This document shows positions 7,727 through 17,503 of a DNA stretch of 64,000 nt, one piece after another. Source of the DNA: Firmicutes bacterium HGW-Firmicutes-2 (lineage in GTDB: Bacteria; Bacillota; Clostridia; Lachnospirales; Vallitaleaceae); contig PGZV01000003.1 of assembly GCA_002841495.1 (NCBI GenBank), positions 205,764-269,763 on the forward strand, in the 5' to 3' direction. Numbering within the stretch: the first letter of the stretch is position 1; each line of letters opens with the position of its first letter. The notes beneath the pieces were generated by a model. That model was not told the DNA's origin, did no database searches, and was given only the letters and a program-made list of their open reading frames with translations. The position numbers were made by a program, and so were the translations under genes.

Positions 7727-8440
7727 TTAATACAAAAGCTTATACATGCTTATGTTTCCAATCACTTCGTCTTTTACATGAAAAATCATACCGTCAACAT
7801 AATTCACCGGAAGATATATATATTGATCTTCTTCATTGGGCGCTCCATTTCCGGACATGTTGCCTTCAGGGTATACTGACTTAAGCTTCGTCACAGTGTC
7901 CCCGACTTTTATGTTTCGAATAGTAGCGTACTTTGTGTCTGTGATTAGGATTTGAAAGATATAGAACTTATCATCTTCAGGTGCTTTTATGGTTCTTATT
8001 TCAAGTCCATTAAACACATACTGTTTTTCTGTAAATCCAATCAGTGGATCCATGTTTAAACCATCATCTATCGCGTATGTATGGGACTTAATTTCAACAG
8101 CCGTTCCCAGAATACCTTCAAGTTTTTCATCATCCACCACATCATAAATAGTAACGGTATTATCGTTATAAACAAAGGCCAACTCTTTTAGAATTACATT
8201 TCCGTCCTTTTTTATTGTACCTTGTTTAATCACTTCGGAATCGGTACTATTATCATCTGGGTCTTCTTCAGAAACATCTGTAGTAGGATCTGTAGTTGGA
8301 TCTGCTGCAACCTCATTTTCATTTTCTACCGTTGGTGGCGTCGTTGATGTGTCAACTTTATTAGTCTTACATCCCACCAAAACGATCACACAAAATGTCA
8401 AAACCATACCTAATATAATTAATTTATTTAAAGCTTTCAT
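7727..8440 (-). CDS. Lipoprotein of unknown function
   Basis: A 237-residue protein with a signal peptide ending in lipobox LVGC (Cys24), so it should be lipid-anchored outside the membrane. A Thr/Asp/Glu-rich linker (about 30-70) leads to a beta-rich domain; the segment near NIKVGDTVTKLKSVYPEG resembles the repeated ligand/assembly module of other Clostridial lipoproteins but I cannot name it. GGAGG precedes ATG 8440. Both neighbours are regulatory systems that it may or may not serve. Confidence 0.7.
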   Translation of the reverse strand: MKALNKLIILGMVLTFCVIVLVGCKTNKVDTSTTPPTVENENEVAADPTTDPTTDVSEEDPDDNSTDSEVIKQGTIKKDGNVILKELAFVYNDNTVTIYDVVDDEKLEGILGTAVEIKSHTYAIDDGLNMDPLIGFTEKQYVFNGLEIRTIKAPEDDKFYIFQILITDTKYATIRNIKVGDTVTKLKSVYPEGNMSGNGAPNEEDQYIYLPVNYVDGMIFHVKDEVIGNISMYKLLY

Positions 8441-8563
8441 TGTTATTCCTCCGTCATTTGCATTATTTGGCTTTTGGTGATTAGGGTATCCACCTTTATC
8501 CTAAGCTCATTATAATGTATATCTTTGACGGAGTCATAACAGACTTGTATCATTCTTGTAACT

Positions 8564-9964
8564 TCATACTAATGGAAGTATCAATGAAACTGTTGTTCCT
8601 ACCTCTATTTCACTTTCAAACACCAATTCCCCATTAAATTTTTCAATAATCTCTTTGCAGATAGAAAGTCCCAGACCTGAACCTTTGATTGTATTTGAAT
8701 TCTTCGCTCTATAAAACCGCTCCTGAACGTGTGAAATATCACGCTCATCGACACCAATACCTTCATCACTTATGGCTAAAACCGCTTCCATTTGCTGAGC
8801 AAAAACTTCTATCTTTATATGTCCTTTAGGATTGGAATACTTAATAGCATTATCTAGTATATTCCCAATCGCGTGTGACATCAATATTTTATTTACACGA
8901 ACGTAAACCGACTGATCTAAACTAACTTCTAAAGTGATTTCATTTTTATCTGCTTTTGGCATCATTTCCAAAATAACAATCTGTGTTAATTCAGATACAT
9001 CCGTCTTCTCCATGCTCAGTTCCTCCTGATCTATTTTGTCAAAACGAGAGAGCATCAAAAGTTCATTGATGAGAATCGTAAGTCGCTCTGATTCATTTAC
9101 AAGATGGAAGTATATCTTTTGTAAATCTTCATCTTCATTTTCTTCTTCATAGAGATACTGTGAAAAGCCTCTGATTGCAGCAAGGGGTGTTTTTAATTCA
9201 TGAGAAACATTTGAAACAAACTGTTTCTGATACTGTATATAGTCGTTTAATTGAATACCCATCCTATTCAATCCCGCTGCAAGCATCCCCAATTCATCCT
9301 TCCGCTTCAGCTGGATTGGCTCGAATTGCTGTTTTGAGAACCTTTCTGTAGCATCTAGAAGATATTGAATCGGTTTTGTTGTTTTACGAGCTATGTATAA
9401 GCTTGAAAGTGTAATAAGAATAATAAAACCGCCTGCCCCTACAAACAATATATATCTTATTTGATCCATAATGTCATAAAAATAAGAGATATTCTCTACA
9501 AGTTCAAAAACATAGATATTTTGATAATATTTGTCTTGAATGGGTATGGCAAAATAGATTAATTTATCTTTCGTAACCGTATAAGAATAATCTCCCTTGA
9601 GGGCATTTTCAATGTTCTCTTTATAAATACGTGGCGTTCCATTATCTATACTAATGCCATTCACCGCTAAACCTATAAGATTCAGGTTATGATCATAGAT
9701 GCGCACTTCCTTACCGGAAGCTTTTAAAACCTCCAGTGCATTTTTTGATACATCCGATGTGAGTCCCTGTTCCGTTAGCCTATCCTGTTTTGAGAGTACC
9801 TCTCTAAACAATAATTCAGACAAATCAACTTTTTCCATCATTTGCTTTTCTATCGTCACAAAACTAAAGTAGTCAATGGCTTTATCAACCGATACAATAA
9901 TTATAGCAAAAGATAATACCGAGAAAAATAAATAGTTTAAAAGCAACCTCGTTGCATATTTCAT
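8564..9964 (-). CDS. OmpR-type sensor histidine kinase (HAMP-HisKA-HATPase)
   Basis: A 466-residue kinase: membrane segment near residues 10-30, an extracytoplasmic sensor of about 140 residues, a second membrane segment near 170-190, a HAMP linker (RKTTKPIQYLLDATERF), the HisKA box VSHELKTPLAAIRGF with phospho-His, and an ATPase domain with N-box AIGNILDNAIKYS and G-boxes DEGIGV and GSGLGLSI. Its ATG overlaps the stop of the response regulator gene (ATGA, 9961-9964), so the two are translationally coupled. GGAGGTGA precedes the start. Confidence 0.92.
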   Translation of the reverse strand: MKYATRLLLNYLFFSVLSFAIIIVSVDKAIDYFSFVTIEKQMMEKVDLSELLFREVLSKQDRLTEQGLTSDVSKNALEVLKASGKEVRIYDHNLNLIGLAVNGISIDNGTPRIYKENIENALKGDYSYTVTKDKLIYFAIPIQDKYYQNIYVFELVENISYFYDIMDQIRYILFVGAGGFIILITLSSLYIARKTTKPIQYLLDATERFSKQQFEPIQLKRKDELGMLAAGLNRMGIQLNDYIQYQKQFVSNVSHELKTPLAAIRGFSQYLYEEENEDEDLQKIYFHLVNESERLTILINELLMLSRFDKIDQEELSMEKTDVSELTQIVILEMMPKADKNEITLEVSLDQSVYVRVNKILMSHAIGNILDNAIKYSNPKGHIKIEVFAQQMEAVLAISDEGIGVDERDISHVQERFYRAKNSNTIKGSGLGLSICKEIIEKFNGELVFESEIEVGTTVSLILPLV

Positions 9965-10659
9965 ATGGATTCACCTCCCATTTGGTAACCAAATCCATAG
10001 ATGGTCTTAACATACTTTGGGCTCTCAGTATCATCTTCTAACTTCTTTCTAAGCCTCATAATGGTCATATCCACACTTCGGCTGTCACCTAAATAATCAT
10101 AACCCCATACAATATCCAAGATTTCATCTCTGGTAAAAATCTTTTTGGGTCTTAGTAGTAGCGTTTCAAGAATTTTGTATTCCTTTGCAGTAAGAAATAC
10201 GCGCGTTCCGTTTTTTAGCACCATTCTCGTTTCCAAATCAAACTTTAATTCCCCATAAAGAATTTCATTAGTTTCATCATCTTGGCTCAACCCGTTATGT
10301 TCATATCTTCGCAGAACAACTTTGATTCTCGCAAGAAGCTCTCTATTGTCAAAAGGCTTTGTAACATAATCTTCTGCACCAAGCTCAAGACCCAATACTT
10401 TATCTATGATTTCATTCTTTGCTGATAATATGATTACTGGAATCACGTACTTTTTTTCAATTTCTTTGCACAAATCATATCCGGAGTAGTCTGGCAACAT
10501 TAAATCCAGCAAGACCAGATCCGGTTGAAAGACATCCATCGCTGCAAGTCCTATGCGACCATTTTCGGCGGTTTTCACTTGATAATTTTCGCTTTTTAGG
10601 ACAAACTCAAGTAAATCTCTTATCGCTAGCTCATCATCAATCACCAGAATCTTTTTCAC
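9961..10659 (-). CDS. OmpR/PhoB-family response regulator
   Basis: A receiver domain (KKILVIDDE; phospho-acceptor Asp in LVLLDLMLPD; Lys in YVTKPFD) is joined to a winged-helix DNA-binding domain (TRDEILDIVWGYDYLGDSRSVDMTIMR begins its recognition region). A longer frame opens at 10812, but that extension reads through the end of the upstream gene and is not protein-like; GTG 10657-10659 with AAGAAGG upstream starts the receiver cleanly, giving 232 residues, the family norm. It lies 28 bp after a diguanylate cyclase gene and overlaps its kinase gene. Confidence 0.92.
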   Translation of the reverse strand: MKKILVIDDELAIRDLLEFVLKSENYQVKTAENGRIGLAAMDVFQPDLVLLDLMLPDYSGYDLCKEIEKKYVIPVIILSAKNEIIDKVLGLELGAEDYVTKPFDNRELLARIKVVLRRYEHNGLSQDDETNEILYGELKFDLETRMVLKNGTRVFLTAKEYKILETLLLRPKKIFTRDEILDIVWGYDYLGDSRSVDMTIMRLRKKLEDDTESPKYVKTIYGFGYQMGGESI

Positions 10660-10687
10660 TTGAAACCTTCTTCCATCAAACTTTGAT

Positions 10688-11806
10688 CTACTGATCCTGT
10701 TCTCTTCTGCCGTATAAACCTTTTGATTTTGTCTTGTTTGTATACATCGCTTTGTCCGCTTCACTGAATATAGAATATATACTTTTAATTCCATTTTTAT
10801 TATAAAAAGCATGTCCGTACGCCAATGTTAATTTTATTTCTCTATTTTCATTTGTATCCATTAATAAGTCATCAAACTTGGCTAGAGCCTCATCAACCAT
10901 CTTCTTTGAACCCTCTTTGCAAATAACACAAAACTCATCGCCACCGATTCTATAAGGCGTTCCAATATCCGTAAAAATTTCTTTTATCAGATTTGCTGCT
11001 GCAAAAATCAAATCATCTCCATACTTATGTCCATATCTATCGTTGGTGACCTTCAAGTCATTGATATCAAAAATAACAATGGATGCATTATTATTGCCAT
11101 TCGTATATTGTTGCATCTCCTCTTCAAAAGATGCTCGATTTTTTATTTTGGTCTGAACATCATACCTAAATTGTATCTCAAGTAAAAAGATATAAAATAG
11201 TAATAAAGATATCGATGTACAACTCCAAATGAGCAGGAGGTCTTTAAACAGAATCTGAACTAGAATGCCTAATACAGGTAAGAAAAAAATACCAATAATT
11301 ACCTTCTTATCACCTAATTTATATTCAGTACTATTTCTTATTACAACAATTAGAAACATTATGTAATAAAACATGCTAATAACCGTTGGCAGCAAAAATA
11401 GATTGCCTCGTGTATATTGACTTTGAGCATCGACTAAAAAAACCAGGCCTGTATTGAAACTTAGAATGCAAATGAATGCATTGAGATATAAAGGCAGTGT
11501 TAATAAGAAGGTCTGTAGTTTGTTATTATTATCTCCAAATAGTAATAATAGAAAAAATGGCACTACGGGGCTTAAAGAAAACCCTAAGACGTTGATGAAC
11601 CGATAAGGGATCATAAGATTGCTATTACCTGAGTATTCAATATAAATCGTCCCGATTTCCAATAGTAATAGGATAATTGTCGTCACGACTGCATAAGTAT
11701 ACACCTTATTTTTCTCATTATTTATAATAATATTGCGCTTGGCTAAATTCATTAGAAATAAAAGCGCAATCATTGCAAGCAAATTCGTACTGATTAAAGT
11801 TATCAT
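10688..11806 (-). CDS. Membrane-bound GGDEF diguanylate cyclase
   Basis: A 372-residue protein. The N-terminal half has about seven hydrophobic segments, resembling the integral-membrane sensor domains found in front of signalling modules. Residues about 215-370 form a GGDEF domain with DVQTKIKNRASFE, VTNDRYGHKYGDD and an intact PYRIGGDEFCVI active loop. It precedes the OmpR-type regulator by 28 bp and probably shares its transcript, tying c-di-GMP synthesis to that two-component system. Confidence 0.86.
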   Translation of the reverse strand: MITLISTNLLAMIALLFLMNLAKRNIIINNEKNKVYTYAVVTTIILLLLEIGTIYIEYSGNSNLMIPYRFINVLGFSLSPVVPFFLLLLFGDNNNKLQTFLLTLPLYLNAFICILSFNTGLVFLVDAQSQYTRGNLFLLPTVISMFYYIMFLIVVIRNSTEYKLGDKKVIIGIFFLPVLGILVQILFKDLLLIWSCTSISLLLFYIFLLEIQFRYDVQTKIKNRASFEEEMQQYTNGNNNASIVIFDINDLKVTNDRYGHKYGDDLIFAAANLIKEIFTDIGTPYRIGGDEFCVICKEGSKKMVDEALAKFDDLLMDTNENREIKLTLAYGHAFYNKNGIKSIYSIFSEADKAMYTNKTKSKGLYGRREQDQ

Positions 11807-11919
11807 ATTAGCTATTCCACTTCTATTTTATTCTTAATCCTCTTGATGATTCAGAATTTTTACATCCTCGACTCATAGTTCAAGTATAAAATAAGCCCAA
11901 TAATATTACAACCACATTT

Positions 11920-11968
11920 GAAAAAGAAAAACACATCCGCGGAACATGGTTGCCCAGTAGATGTGTTT
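11920..11968 (-). terminator. Rho-independent terminator
   Basis: Stem AAACACATC/GATGTGTTT (11929-11937 with 11960-11968) is followed on the minus strand by TTTCTTTTT. It lies about 100 bp past the end of the GerMN protein gene, which reads toward it. Confidence 0.75.
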
Positions 11969-12069
11969 ACTCTATTTTACGAAATACCTTTACCGCCATA
12001 AATGGTTATAGCAGTGACAACTATTATATTCTCCATTTCGTTTGCCGCTTCCAATAAATACTTCATCAC

Positions 12070-13326
12070 TTAAAGACCAATCAAATCTTCGAAACGGTTT
12101 AAGGGTTCATCCAATAGGATGTTTCCTATTGTTTCACCGATTTGACCCTCAACCAAAATTTGTACCCTTTCTATTTCAGGAAACTCAGTCAAGGTATTTA
12201 CTATAGAACTTAGCGTCATAAGTTCACCCGCACTTCCGCCTGGATGGTTTTCTACAAACGCCCTTGAAAAATCAACCGTACATAGCCCATTCTCCAGGTT
12301 GATACTAAGAAGCCTTGTTCCTTCAGGTATGGATGAGGACAAGATGGTGTTATTTGTACCTGCAATCAAGCCTAAAACAGCTGCTTTGGCTATCCCATTA
12401 TCATAAACTGTTAGTGTCCTTACTTCTTTCCATACTTTTAATGCATCCAGATCAGGAAAATATAATGTCACTTCATTTTGTGTTATATTCATAGCGCTGG
12501 ACAAAAAATAGCCTGCTGAAAAAGGTTCATCTCCTAATTCAAATAATTTTTCAAAAGTCACGACCCCAATGTTTTCACGAATAACCCGTTGCTCGTAATA
12601 GTCACGACCTTGTTGCCTATGTAAAACCGTATATTCTTTAAGACCTGTGTCTTTTTCTTCTACTTTCGTAATCTGTCCGCTGATCGACTGAAGCACACCG
12701 TCTTGGTCTCTTACATTTTCAGTCCAGTAAGTTCCGATTACTAAAGGTGTCTGAATCAAGGTAAGCTGATTATACTTAGAATCCATCATAACTTCTTCTG
12801 TTTTTGTTTGTATGAGTCTATTGCCTTCAATCGTATAGCTTAATTCTATCGAAAAATCTTTGGTACTTTCGCCATCTGACATATCATCTACAGTTCCACT
12901 TACCATGTACATGCGTTTTGTTGGTTCACTCATTACTAAATCCAGTTGTGCCCTATGGCCGTATTCTGCAAATCCTTCGTATTTCCACTCATAGCCAACC
13001 CTATCCGGTAATAATTTAGACAATGCATCGACTTGATAGATTGGTTCATTGATGCTTGCCACTTTTGTTAATGCATTCCAACCCACCTCTTTTCCAAATA
13101 ACTCTGTGACTGCGCGAAGAGGTATATAGGTCGTACCATCGACAACAAAATTATCTGTGGAAACCGGTGTATTATCCACTTCTACCGTCACTGTGTTTCT
13201 GTAAACTTTTATCAACTCACTTAAATCATTACCCATCAGTGTTCCTGATAAAAAAGATAGGGACAATAAAACTATAAACATGGATATCCATGTTTTTTGT
13301 GTTAAAGTTATCGGCTTGTTTTTCAT
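12070..13326 (-). CDS. Exported protein with copper-amine-oxidase N-domain and GerMN domain
   Basis: A signal peptide or anchor occupies residues 1-30. Next comes a copper-amine-oxidase N-terminal-type module (VTVEVDNTPV to YIPLRAVTELFG, about 45-95), common as a wall/matrix-binding repeat in Clostridia. A middle beta-rich region of unknown type follows, and the C-terminal 130 residues match the GerMN domain (VTLYFPD, SSIPEGTRLLSI, GLCTVDFSRAF, LSSIVNTLTEFPEIERVQILVEG) seen in spore germination protein GerM and LpqB. I start it at ATG 13326, 8 nt after AAGGAG; a GTG three codons earlier overlaps the ribosome site. Role at the cell surface is likely; a germination role is not established. Confidence 0.82.
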   Translation of the reverse strand: MKNKPITLTQKTWISMFIVLLSLSFLSGTLMGNDLSELIKVYRNTVTVEVDNTPVSTDNFVVDGTTYIPLRAVTELFGKEVGWNALTKVASINEPIYQVDALSKLLPDRVGYEWKYEGFAEYGHRAQLDLVMSEPTKRMYMVSGTVDDMSDGESTKDFSIELSYTIEGNRLIQTKTEEVMMDSKYNQLTLIQTPLVIGTYWTENVRDQDGVLQSISGQITKVEEKDTGLKEYTVLHRQQGRDYYEQRVIRENIGVVTFEKLFELGDEPFSAGYFLSSAMNITQNEVTLYFPDLDALKVWKEVRTLTVYDNGIAKAAVLGLIAGTNNTILSSSIPEGTRLLSINLENGLCTVDFSRAFVENHPGGSAGELMTLSSIVNTLTEFPEIERVQILVEGQIGETIGNILLDEPLNRFEDLIGL

Positions 13327-13516
13327 AGCATTCACTCCTTTTTTATTAAAGTTGTAAGGTTGTCATGATTTTAACAGCTGTTTTAAAATTTAATAATTAA
13401 AACGTTTCCTCAAAAAGATAGTTATACTATTTATTATATACTTTATTTGGCATCAATAATAGTCATATCAATTCTTTATAAAAGTCTAAATGATTGCTAA
13501 ATACCATAGTTTATAT

Positions 13517-13611
13517 AAAAAGTACGCCTTAATCAGAGCTCTACAGGTATGTAGAATTTCCTTCATTTTCACATGGATGTAAAACGAAAGGATGACTAAG
13601 AAGTACTTTTT
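13517..13611 (-). terminator. Long imperfect hairpin after manC
   Basis: AAAAAGTAC plus TTAATCA (13517-13535) pairs with TGACTAAG plus GTACTTTTT (13593-13611), enclosing about 57 nt. It begins right after the manC stop. On the minus strand the second arm ends in TTTTT, so it may terminate manC transcription. The remaining 13327-13516 interval shows no gene. Confidence 0.45.
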
Positions 13612-13616
13612 GACGA

Positions 13617-14690
13617 TTAAATATAATGTTCCATTTTCTGCTCTTTAACCTGTTGGACCAGATCTCTTACTTCTTGGGTACGACTTTTATCGCACACCAA
13701 AACGACATTGCCGGATTGCACGATTACAAGATCATGAACACCCAAAGCGGCTATTAAAACATCCTGTCCATGAATGAAACAGTCTGTATTGTCAATCCCA
13801 ACATAATCACCCTTCACAACCATACCCTGTATATCTGAAGCTGAAGTATCTGCCAGTGCACCCCAACTACCCAAATCATCCCAACCAAAATCACCCTGGA
13901 CCAGAAGAATTTGATCACTCTTTTCCAGAATACTGTAATCAATGGATATTGCCTCAAGGTTGTGAAAAACAGTCCTCATGACGACATCTTCACTATCGGT
14001 TCCGATGTTTTCTTCAATTTGGATTAACCCATTATAAAGTTCCGGCAAATATAGCTGAATTTTATTAAGGATCGAGTCTACCTGCCAGATAAATATGCCA
14101 CTATTCCAATAATAACGACCCGATTTTACGAACGCCATTGCGGTGTCTAAGTCCGGCTTCTCGACAAAGCGTTTTACAGAATATACTGGAGGGCCATTAT
14201 CAATTGGGACCTCTTCGCGCTCCACATAACCATAGCCTGTATCGGGACGGCTGGGCATGATGCCAATTGTTACAAGATAATCCGAGTTCGATGCCCATTG
14301 AATACCCTTATCTAAGCAGAGATGAAAGTCAGTCAGTCCTTGAATCATATGATCAGCCGGAAACACAAGCATTGTTGCACTGGGATCTCGTTTTCGAATA
14401 TGGACAGCAGCAAGACCAATACAAGGCGCAGTATTTTTGCCAATAGGTTCCACTAGAAAATTCTCAAGCGGAAGATCTGGCAGCTGTTGTTTCGCTAAAT
14501 CCAAATGTTCGGAACCGACAACAACCAATACTTGATTCGGTGGGAATAAATCTAGCAAGCGGTCATAAGATTGTTGGATCAAAGAGCGGTTTCCAATCAG
14601 GGTCAGAAATTGTTTCGGTTTATTGCTTCGACTCTCAGGCCAAAAACGTGTACCTTGACCTCCCGCCAAAATTACAGCATATCGCTTCAT
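13617..14690 (-). CDS. manC: Mannose-1-phosphate guanylyltransferase
   Basis: Transfers GMP from GTP to mannose-1-phosphate to make GDP-mannose for polysaccharide or glycoprotein synthesis. The 357-residue protein has the nucleotidyltransferase signature AVILAGGQGTRFWPES (3-18) with Lys-Pro-Lys-Gln-Phe following, LVEPIGKNTAPC, FPADHMI, RPDTGYGYVER, RFVEKPD, YYWNSGIFIW and the end-block QGDFGWDDLGSW. It is the single-domain short form without the C-terminal isomerase domain. Upstream lie broken mannoside-related genes, so the enzyme may be the survivor of a mannan/mannoside cluster. Confidence 0.93.
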   Translation of the reverse strand: MKRYAVILAGGQGTRFWPESRSNKPKQFLTLIGNRSLIQQSYDRLLDLFPPNQVLVVVGSEHLDLAKQQLPDLPLENFLVEPIGKNTAPCIGLAAVHIRKRDPSATMLVFPADHMIQGLTDFHLCLDKGIQWASNSDYLVTIGIMPSRPDTGYGYVEREEVPIDNGPPVYSVKRFVEKPDLDTAMAFVKSGRYYWNSGIFIWQVDSILNKIQLYLPELYNGLIQIEENIGTDSEDVVMRTVFHNLEAISIDYSILEKSDQILLVQGDFGWDDLGSWGALADTSASDIQGMVVKGDYVGIDNTDCFIHGQDVLIAALGVHDLVIVQSGNVVLVCDKSRTQEVRDLVQQVKEQKMEHYI

Positions 14691-14736
14691 CCTTTGTCAT
14701 CCTTTCATAAATAAACTGTTAAACTACCCATTCTGA

Positions 14737-15744
14737 TCATCGATGTGCAGATTCTAAAGCTTTTTCTAACTGGATTTTAGCACCTCCATCATATAATTTT
14801 GGAGCACTAAGGACCGAATCATTAATACTACCGATTAACTCCCATCGATAGAGTGCGCATTGTGCAAGTACGTATGAAATGGTTGACTCGGCACCGCGAT
14901 TTTCATTTGGGCCGTCTGGATCAAGGCCATCCGAACAGGAACCTATCAATGGGTTAAACAATGATTTACCCTGAAGATTTCTACCCAAATACCACTGAAA
15001 TGCTGCGTAAGCCATTTCCAGATATTTTTGATCCCCGGTCAGTTCCATGGCTAAGATACATGTTTCCGTCATAGCCCCCGCATCCACCGGTTGTTGGCTA
15101 TAGAGAGCCTTCTCTTTTCCCTTGTGATACCATCCTTCATTGCCGATCATATCAAAGTAACCCTTATTATACTGCGTATTCAGTAAGAAATCCAGTGATG
15201 CCATGCCTACTTCCAAATAACTAGGGTCGCCTAGGTGGCGATACCCGAGCAGCAACGCTTGAGACAATCGAGCGTTATCATAAGACAAAAAGTCTTTAAA
15301 CCAGTTCCAGGTACCGTTTGCAAAAGTTGGATAGCGATTCAAGCAACGCATCACAAATGTGTTTCAGGCTATCTTTCGCAACGTTATGGTCATGATGTAA
15401 GGTCAAAAAGGATGCGAGACCACAAGCTGTAAGCCTGTGCACGCGGGAAAACCAGTTGATCGATCATAGGCAGATGCTCTTCCAAAATAAGCTTTGCCAA
15501 TAGACCAGGTGCCCGGTTCCAAACTAAGCTGGTAGCTTCCCCAAGCCCCCACATGCAACGACCGAAGGTATCCTAGCTGATGCTCTGCGGATGAAATTCT
15601 TTTTTAAAGTTCATAAAATTGTTGAACCAACCATCATCGCGCTTGCAATGGATTAGAAAAGACATATATTTATCCACCATGATTAAGGCGGACTCATCAT
15701 GAAACAAGTTGTAATATTGTGCAAATGCAACGATCAATACCGTT
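14737..15744 (-). pseudogene. Degenerate alpha/alpha-toroid glycan enzyme gene
   Basis: Successive frames encode pieces of one protein: AQYYNLFHDESALIMVDKYM ... FHPQSIS, an in-frame TAG at 15573-15575, then DTFGRCMWGLGEATSLVWNR ... SRILFDLT, a frame break near 15390-15400, then a 200-residue open piece (YDNARLSQALLLGYRHLGD; QQPVDAGAMTETCILAMEL; NENRGAESTISYVLAQ) that ends at 14737. The blocks resemble the (alpha/alpha)-barrel domain that accompanies glycosyltransferases and GH130 enzymes in mannoside clusters. A stop and at least one frameshift show that it is dead. The family assignment is from remembered motifs. Confidence 0.7.
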
Positions 15745-15957
15745 CTCGCTAATGGCTTTTGTTAGATGAGAAAAACCTCTGCGATCTTCGACACGCGCTA
15801 AAAGAAGTGTCTTATTTTCGAAAATTACAGCTGCAGGATTAAAGACTGTATTTGCTGGGTAAGGCCAGTCAGATGCCTGAAAGATTGGATTGTTTGGATG
15901 CCTTTCAAATAATTCGCTGAAACTTTCATGACTACCTGCTGCATTCTTAATAAACAT
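15697..15957 (-). pseudogene. N-terminal fragment of a GH130 mannoside phosphorylase
   Basis: Starts normally (ATG 15957) and encodes FERHPNNPIF, DWPYPANTVFNPAAV and LLLARVEDRRGFSHLTKAISENGID, the start of the GH130 family (beta-mannoside phosphorylases). After about 72 residues it runs out of frame into the toroid-type remnant (junction near 15742) and stops at 15697. The rest of the catalytic domain is missing, so a deletion fused the two genes. Confidence 0.78.
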
Positions 15958-16003
15958 GATGGTCTTCCTTTATTTGGATAATCCAAATGTGCTATTTGTT
16001 AAT

Positions 16004-17452
16004 CTAAACAGGGACATATGTTCCAAGTAGTTCTGCAGACATAGGGTTATTTTTCTTTAAATATGCTTGCATCGCCTCAACTGCATGAATGTTCATTTCA
16101 CTTCTTTCACGCCCGTATTTTTTTGAGACGCCTTGCTCGGTTACAAATGCCGCATGGTAGGTGCGATTGAGCTCCAAAGGTTCGTTACCAATAAACACTT
16201 CTTGAATACGTTGTCCGACCGGATTTTCAATTTTCAAATAGACGGTTAGTCCAAGGCCTCGTTTGATATATCCACCCATCTGTTCATATGGATCAGAAGC
16301 AAATGTCCGTTCCAGATTTTCTTCCAGCATTCGAATCAATTCTTTGCCGGTGAGTTCAACTCTACCAATAGGTGGGTCCATTGGAATCATATTATAAAGA
16401 TCGTTTAATGTAACCGGTCCGGGGATAACTGGGGCGCCGTATCTCCAACCGTTTGAAAATGCCAGCTCGGCACCTGAGGCGTCCAGTATGGATTGTAATA
16501 GAAAATTATCCATCGTTGATTCCAACATTGTGTAACGGTTCAACGCTGTCGCTGTCTCCCCAACAATCGTATCCAGCTTATTCTTAAATGGTGCGCGTAC
16601 ACGTTCGATGATCTCTATCATCGCCGGATCAGGAATGATGCTTGATTCAATTTCAATTAATTGATGTTCATAGCTTGTGATTTTTCCATTGGTTATCTCC
16701 AGATCGATTCTACCAAGAAAAGAACCATGACAACCGGATTGCATGATTAGCGTATCGCCCTGATTTATAGGTTGTACTATTCGGTTGTGTGTATGACCAC
16801 TCAGACAAAGGTCTACACCTTGCACTTGTGACATAAGCTTCATATCTTGTGGAAAGCCTAGATGGGAAATGAGAATAATGAGATCCACATGTTCTTCTGT
16901 ACGTAGTTGCTTAATGACGCTAGGCAGTTCATCTTTGCCTAGGGTAAAACGAACCCCCTCACTAAAGGAAGGTGGCATGGTCTTGTCAACAATATTGGAA
17001 GCAATTCCAATCAGTCCCACCTTCAAATCGCCGATCTCCTTTACTATATAGGGCGGAAAAATAAGATCATTTGTTTTTTTATCGAAAACATTAATAGCAA
17101 GTACCGGGAAATTCAGTTCGGATGCACGTTTTTTATATTCCGATGGGCCATAGGCGAATTCCCAGTGAGACGACATGGCATCAATGCCCAGAGCATTTAC
17201 GACAGGCACCATTACGCCTCCCTGCGTCTTGACAGCAGGATAAGTGCCGTTAAGTGTATCCCCATTGTCGCATAGCAATACATGGTCGCCTTTTTCTTCG
17301 CGTATTTCCTTAATGCGTGTTGCGATGCGTGCATATCCACCTACTTGACGATAAACTGCCTGATCGCCTTGCCAGAACATTTCCTGATGCAAATCAAGAT
17401 AGGCATGGCTATCATTTATTTGAATGACCGTCAGTGACGTTTTATTGTTCAT
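16004..17452 (-). CDS. SoxB-like metallohydrolase (5'-nucleotidase/thiosulfohydrolase superfamily)
   Basis: A 482-residue two-domain enzyme: metallophosphatase domain (INDSHAYLD near 13; CDNGDTLNG near 62; ISHLGF near 195; SGHTHNR near 218) and a 5'-nucleotidase C-domain. The usual GNHEFD ligand block is SSHWEFAYG, with Trp97 in place of the catalytic His, Arg337 in NGWRYG, and DPYEQMGG at 387-394. These are hallmarks of SoxB, which cleaves sulfate from carrier-bound sulfur chains. No signal peptide is present, unlike periplasmic SoxB. ATG 17452 follows AGGAGG; the longer frame to 17473 begins inside that site. It follows YeeE/YedE transporter genes by 51 nt. Function could be a sulfur-ester or thiosulfate hydrolase; a nucleotidase activity is not excluded. 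Confidence 0.8.
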   Translation of the reverse strand: MNNKTSLTVIQINDSHAYLDLHQEMFWQGDQAVYRQVGGYARIATRIKEIREEKGDHVLLCDNGDTLNGTYPAVKTQGGVMVPVVNALGIDAMSSHWEFAYGPSEYKKRASELNFPVLAINVFDKKTNDLIFPPYIVKEIGDLKVGLIGIASNIVDKTMPPSFSEGVRFTLGKDELPSVIKQLRTEEHVDLIILISHLGFPQDMKLMSQVQGVDLCLSGHTHNRIVQPINQGDTLIMQSGCHGSFLGRIDLEITNGKITSYEHQLIEIESSIIPDPAMIEIIERVRAPFKNKLDTIVGETATALNRYTMLESTMDNFLLQSILDASGAELAFSNGWRYGAPVIPGPVTLNDLYNMIPMDPPIGRVELTGKELIRMLEENLERTFASDPYEQMGGYIKRGLGLTVYLKIENPVGQRIQEVFIGNEPLELNRTYHAAFVTEQGVSKKYGRERSEMNIHAVEAMQAYLKKNNPMSAELLGTYVPV

Positions 17453-17503
17453 TTTAAAACCTCCTTGTTTCATAGTCGTACTAAGTTCTCTTCATATCAA
17501 CAT

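Noticed and set aside
10660..10812. N-terminal extension of the OmpR-type regulator
   Set aside because: The 51 extra codons overlap the end of the diguanylate cyclase gene and give a non-conserved, basic sequence; a GTG with ribosome site begins the receiver domain.
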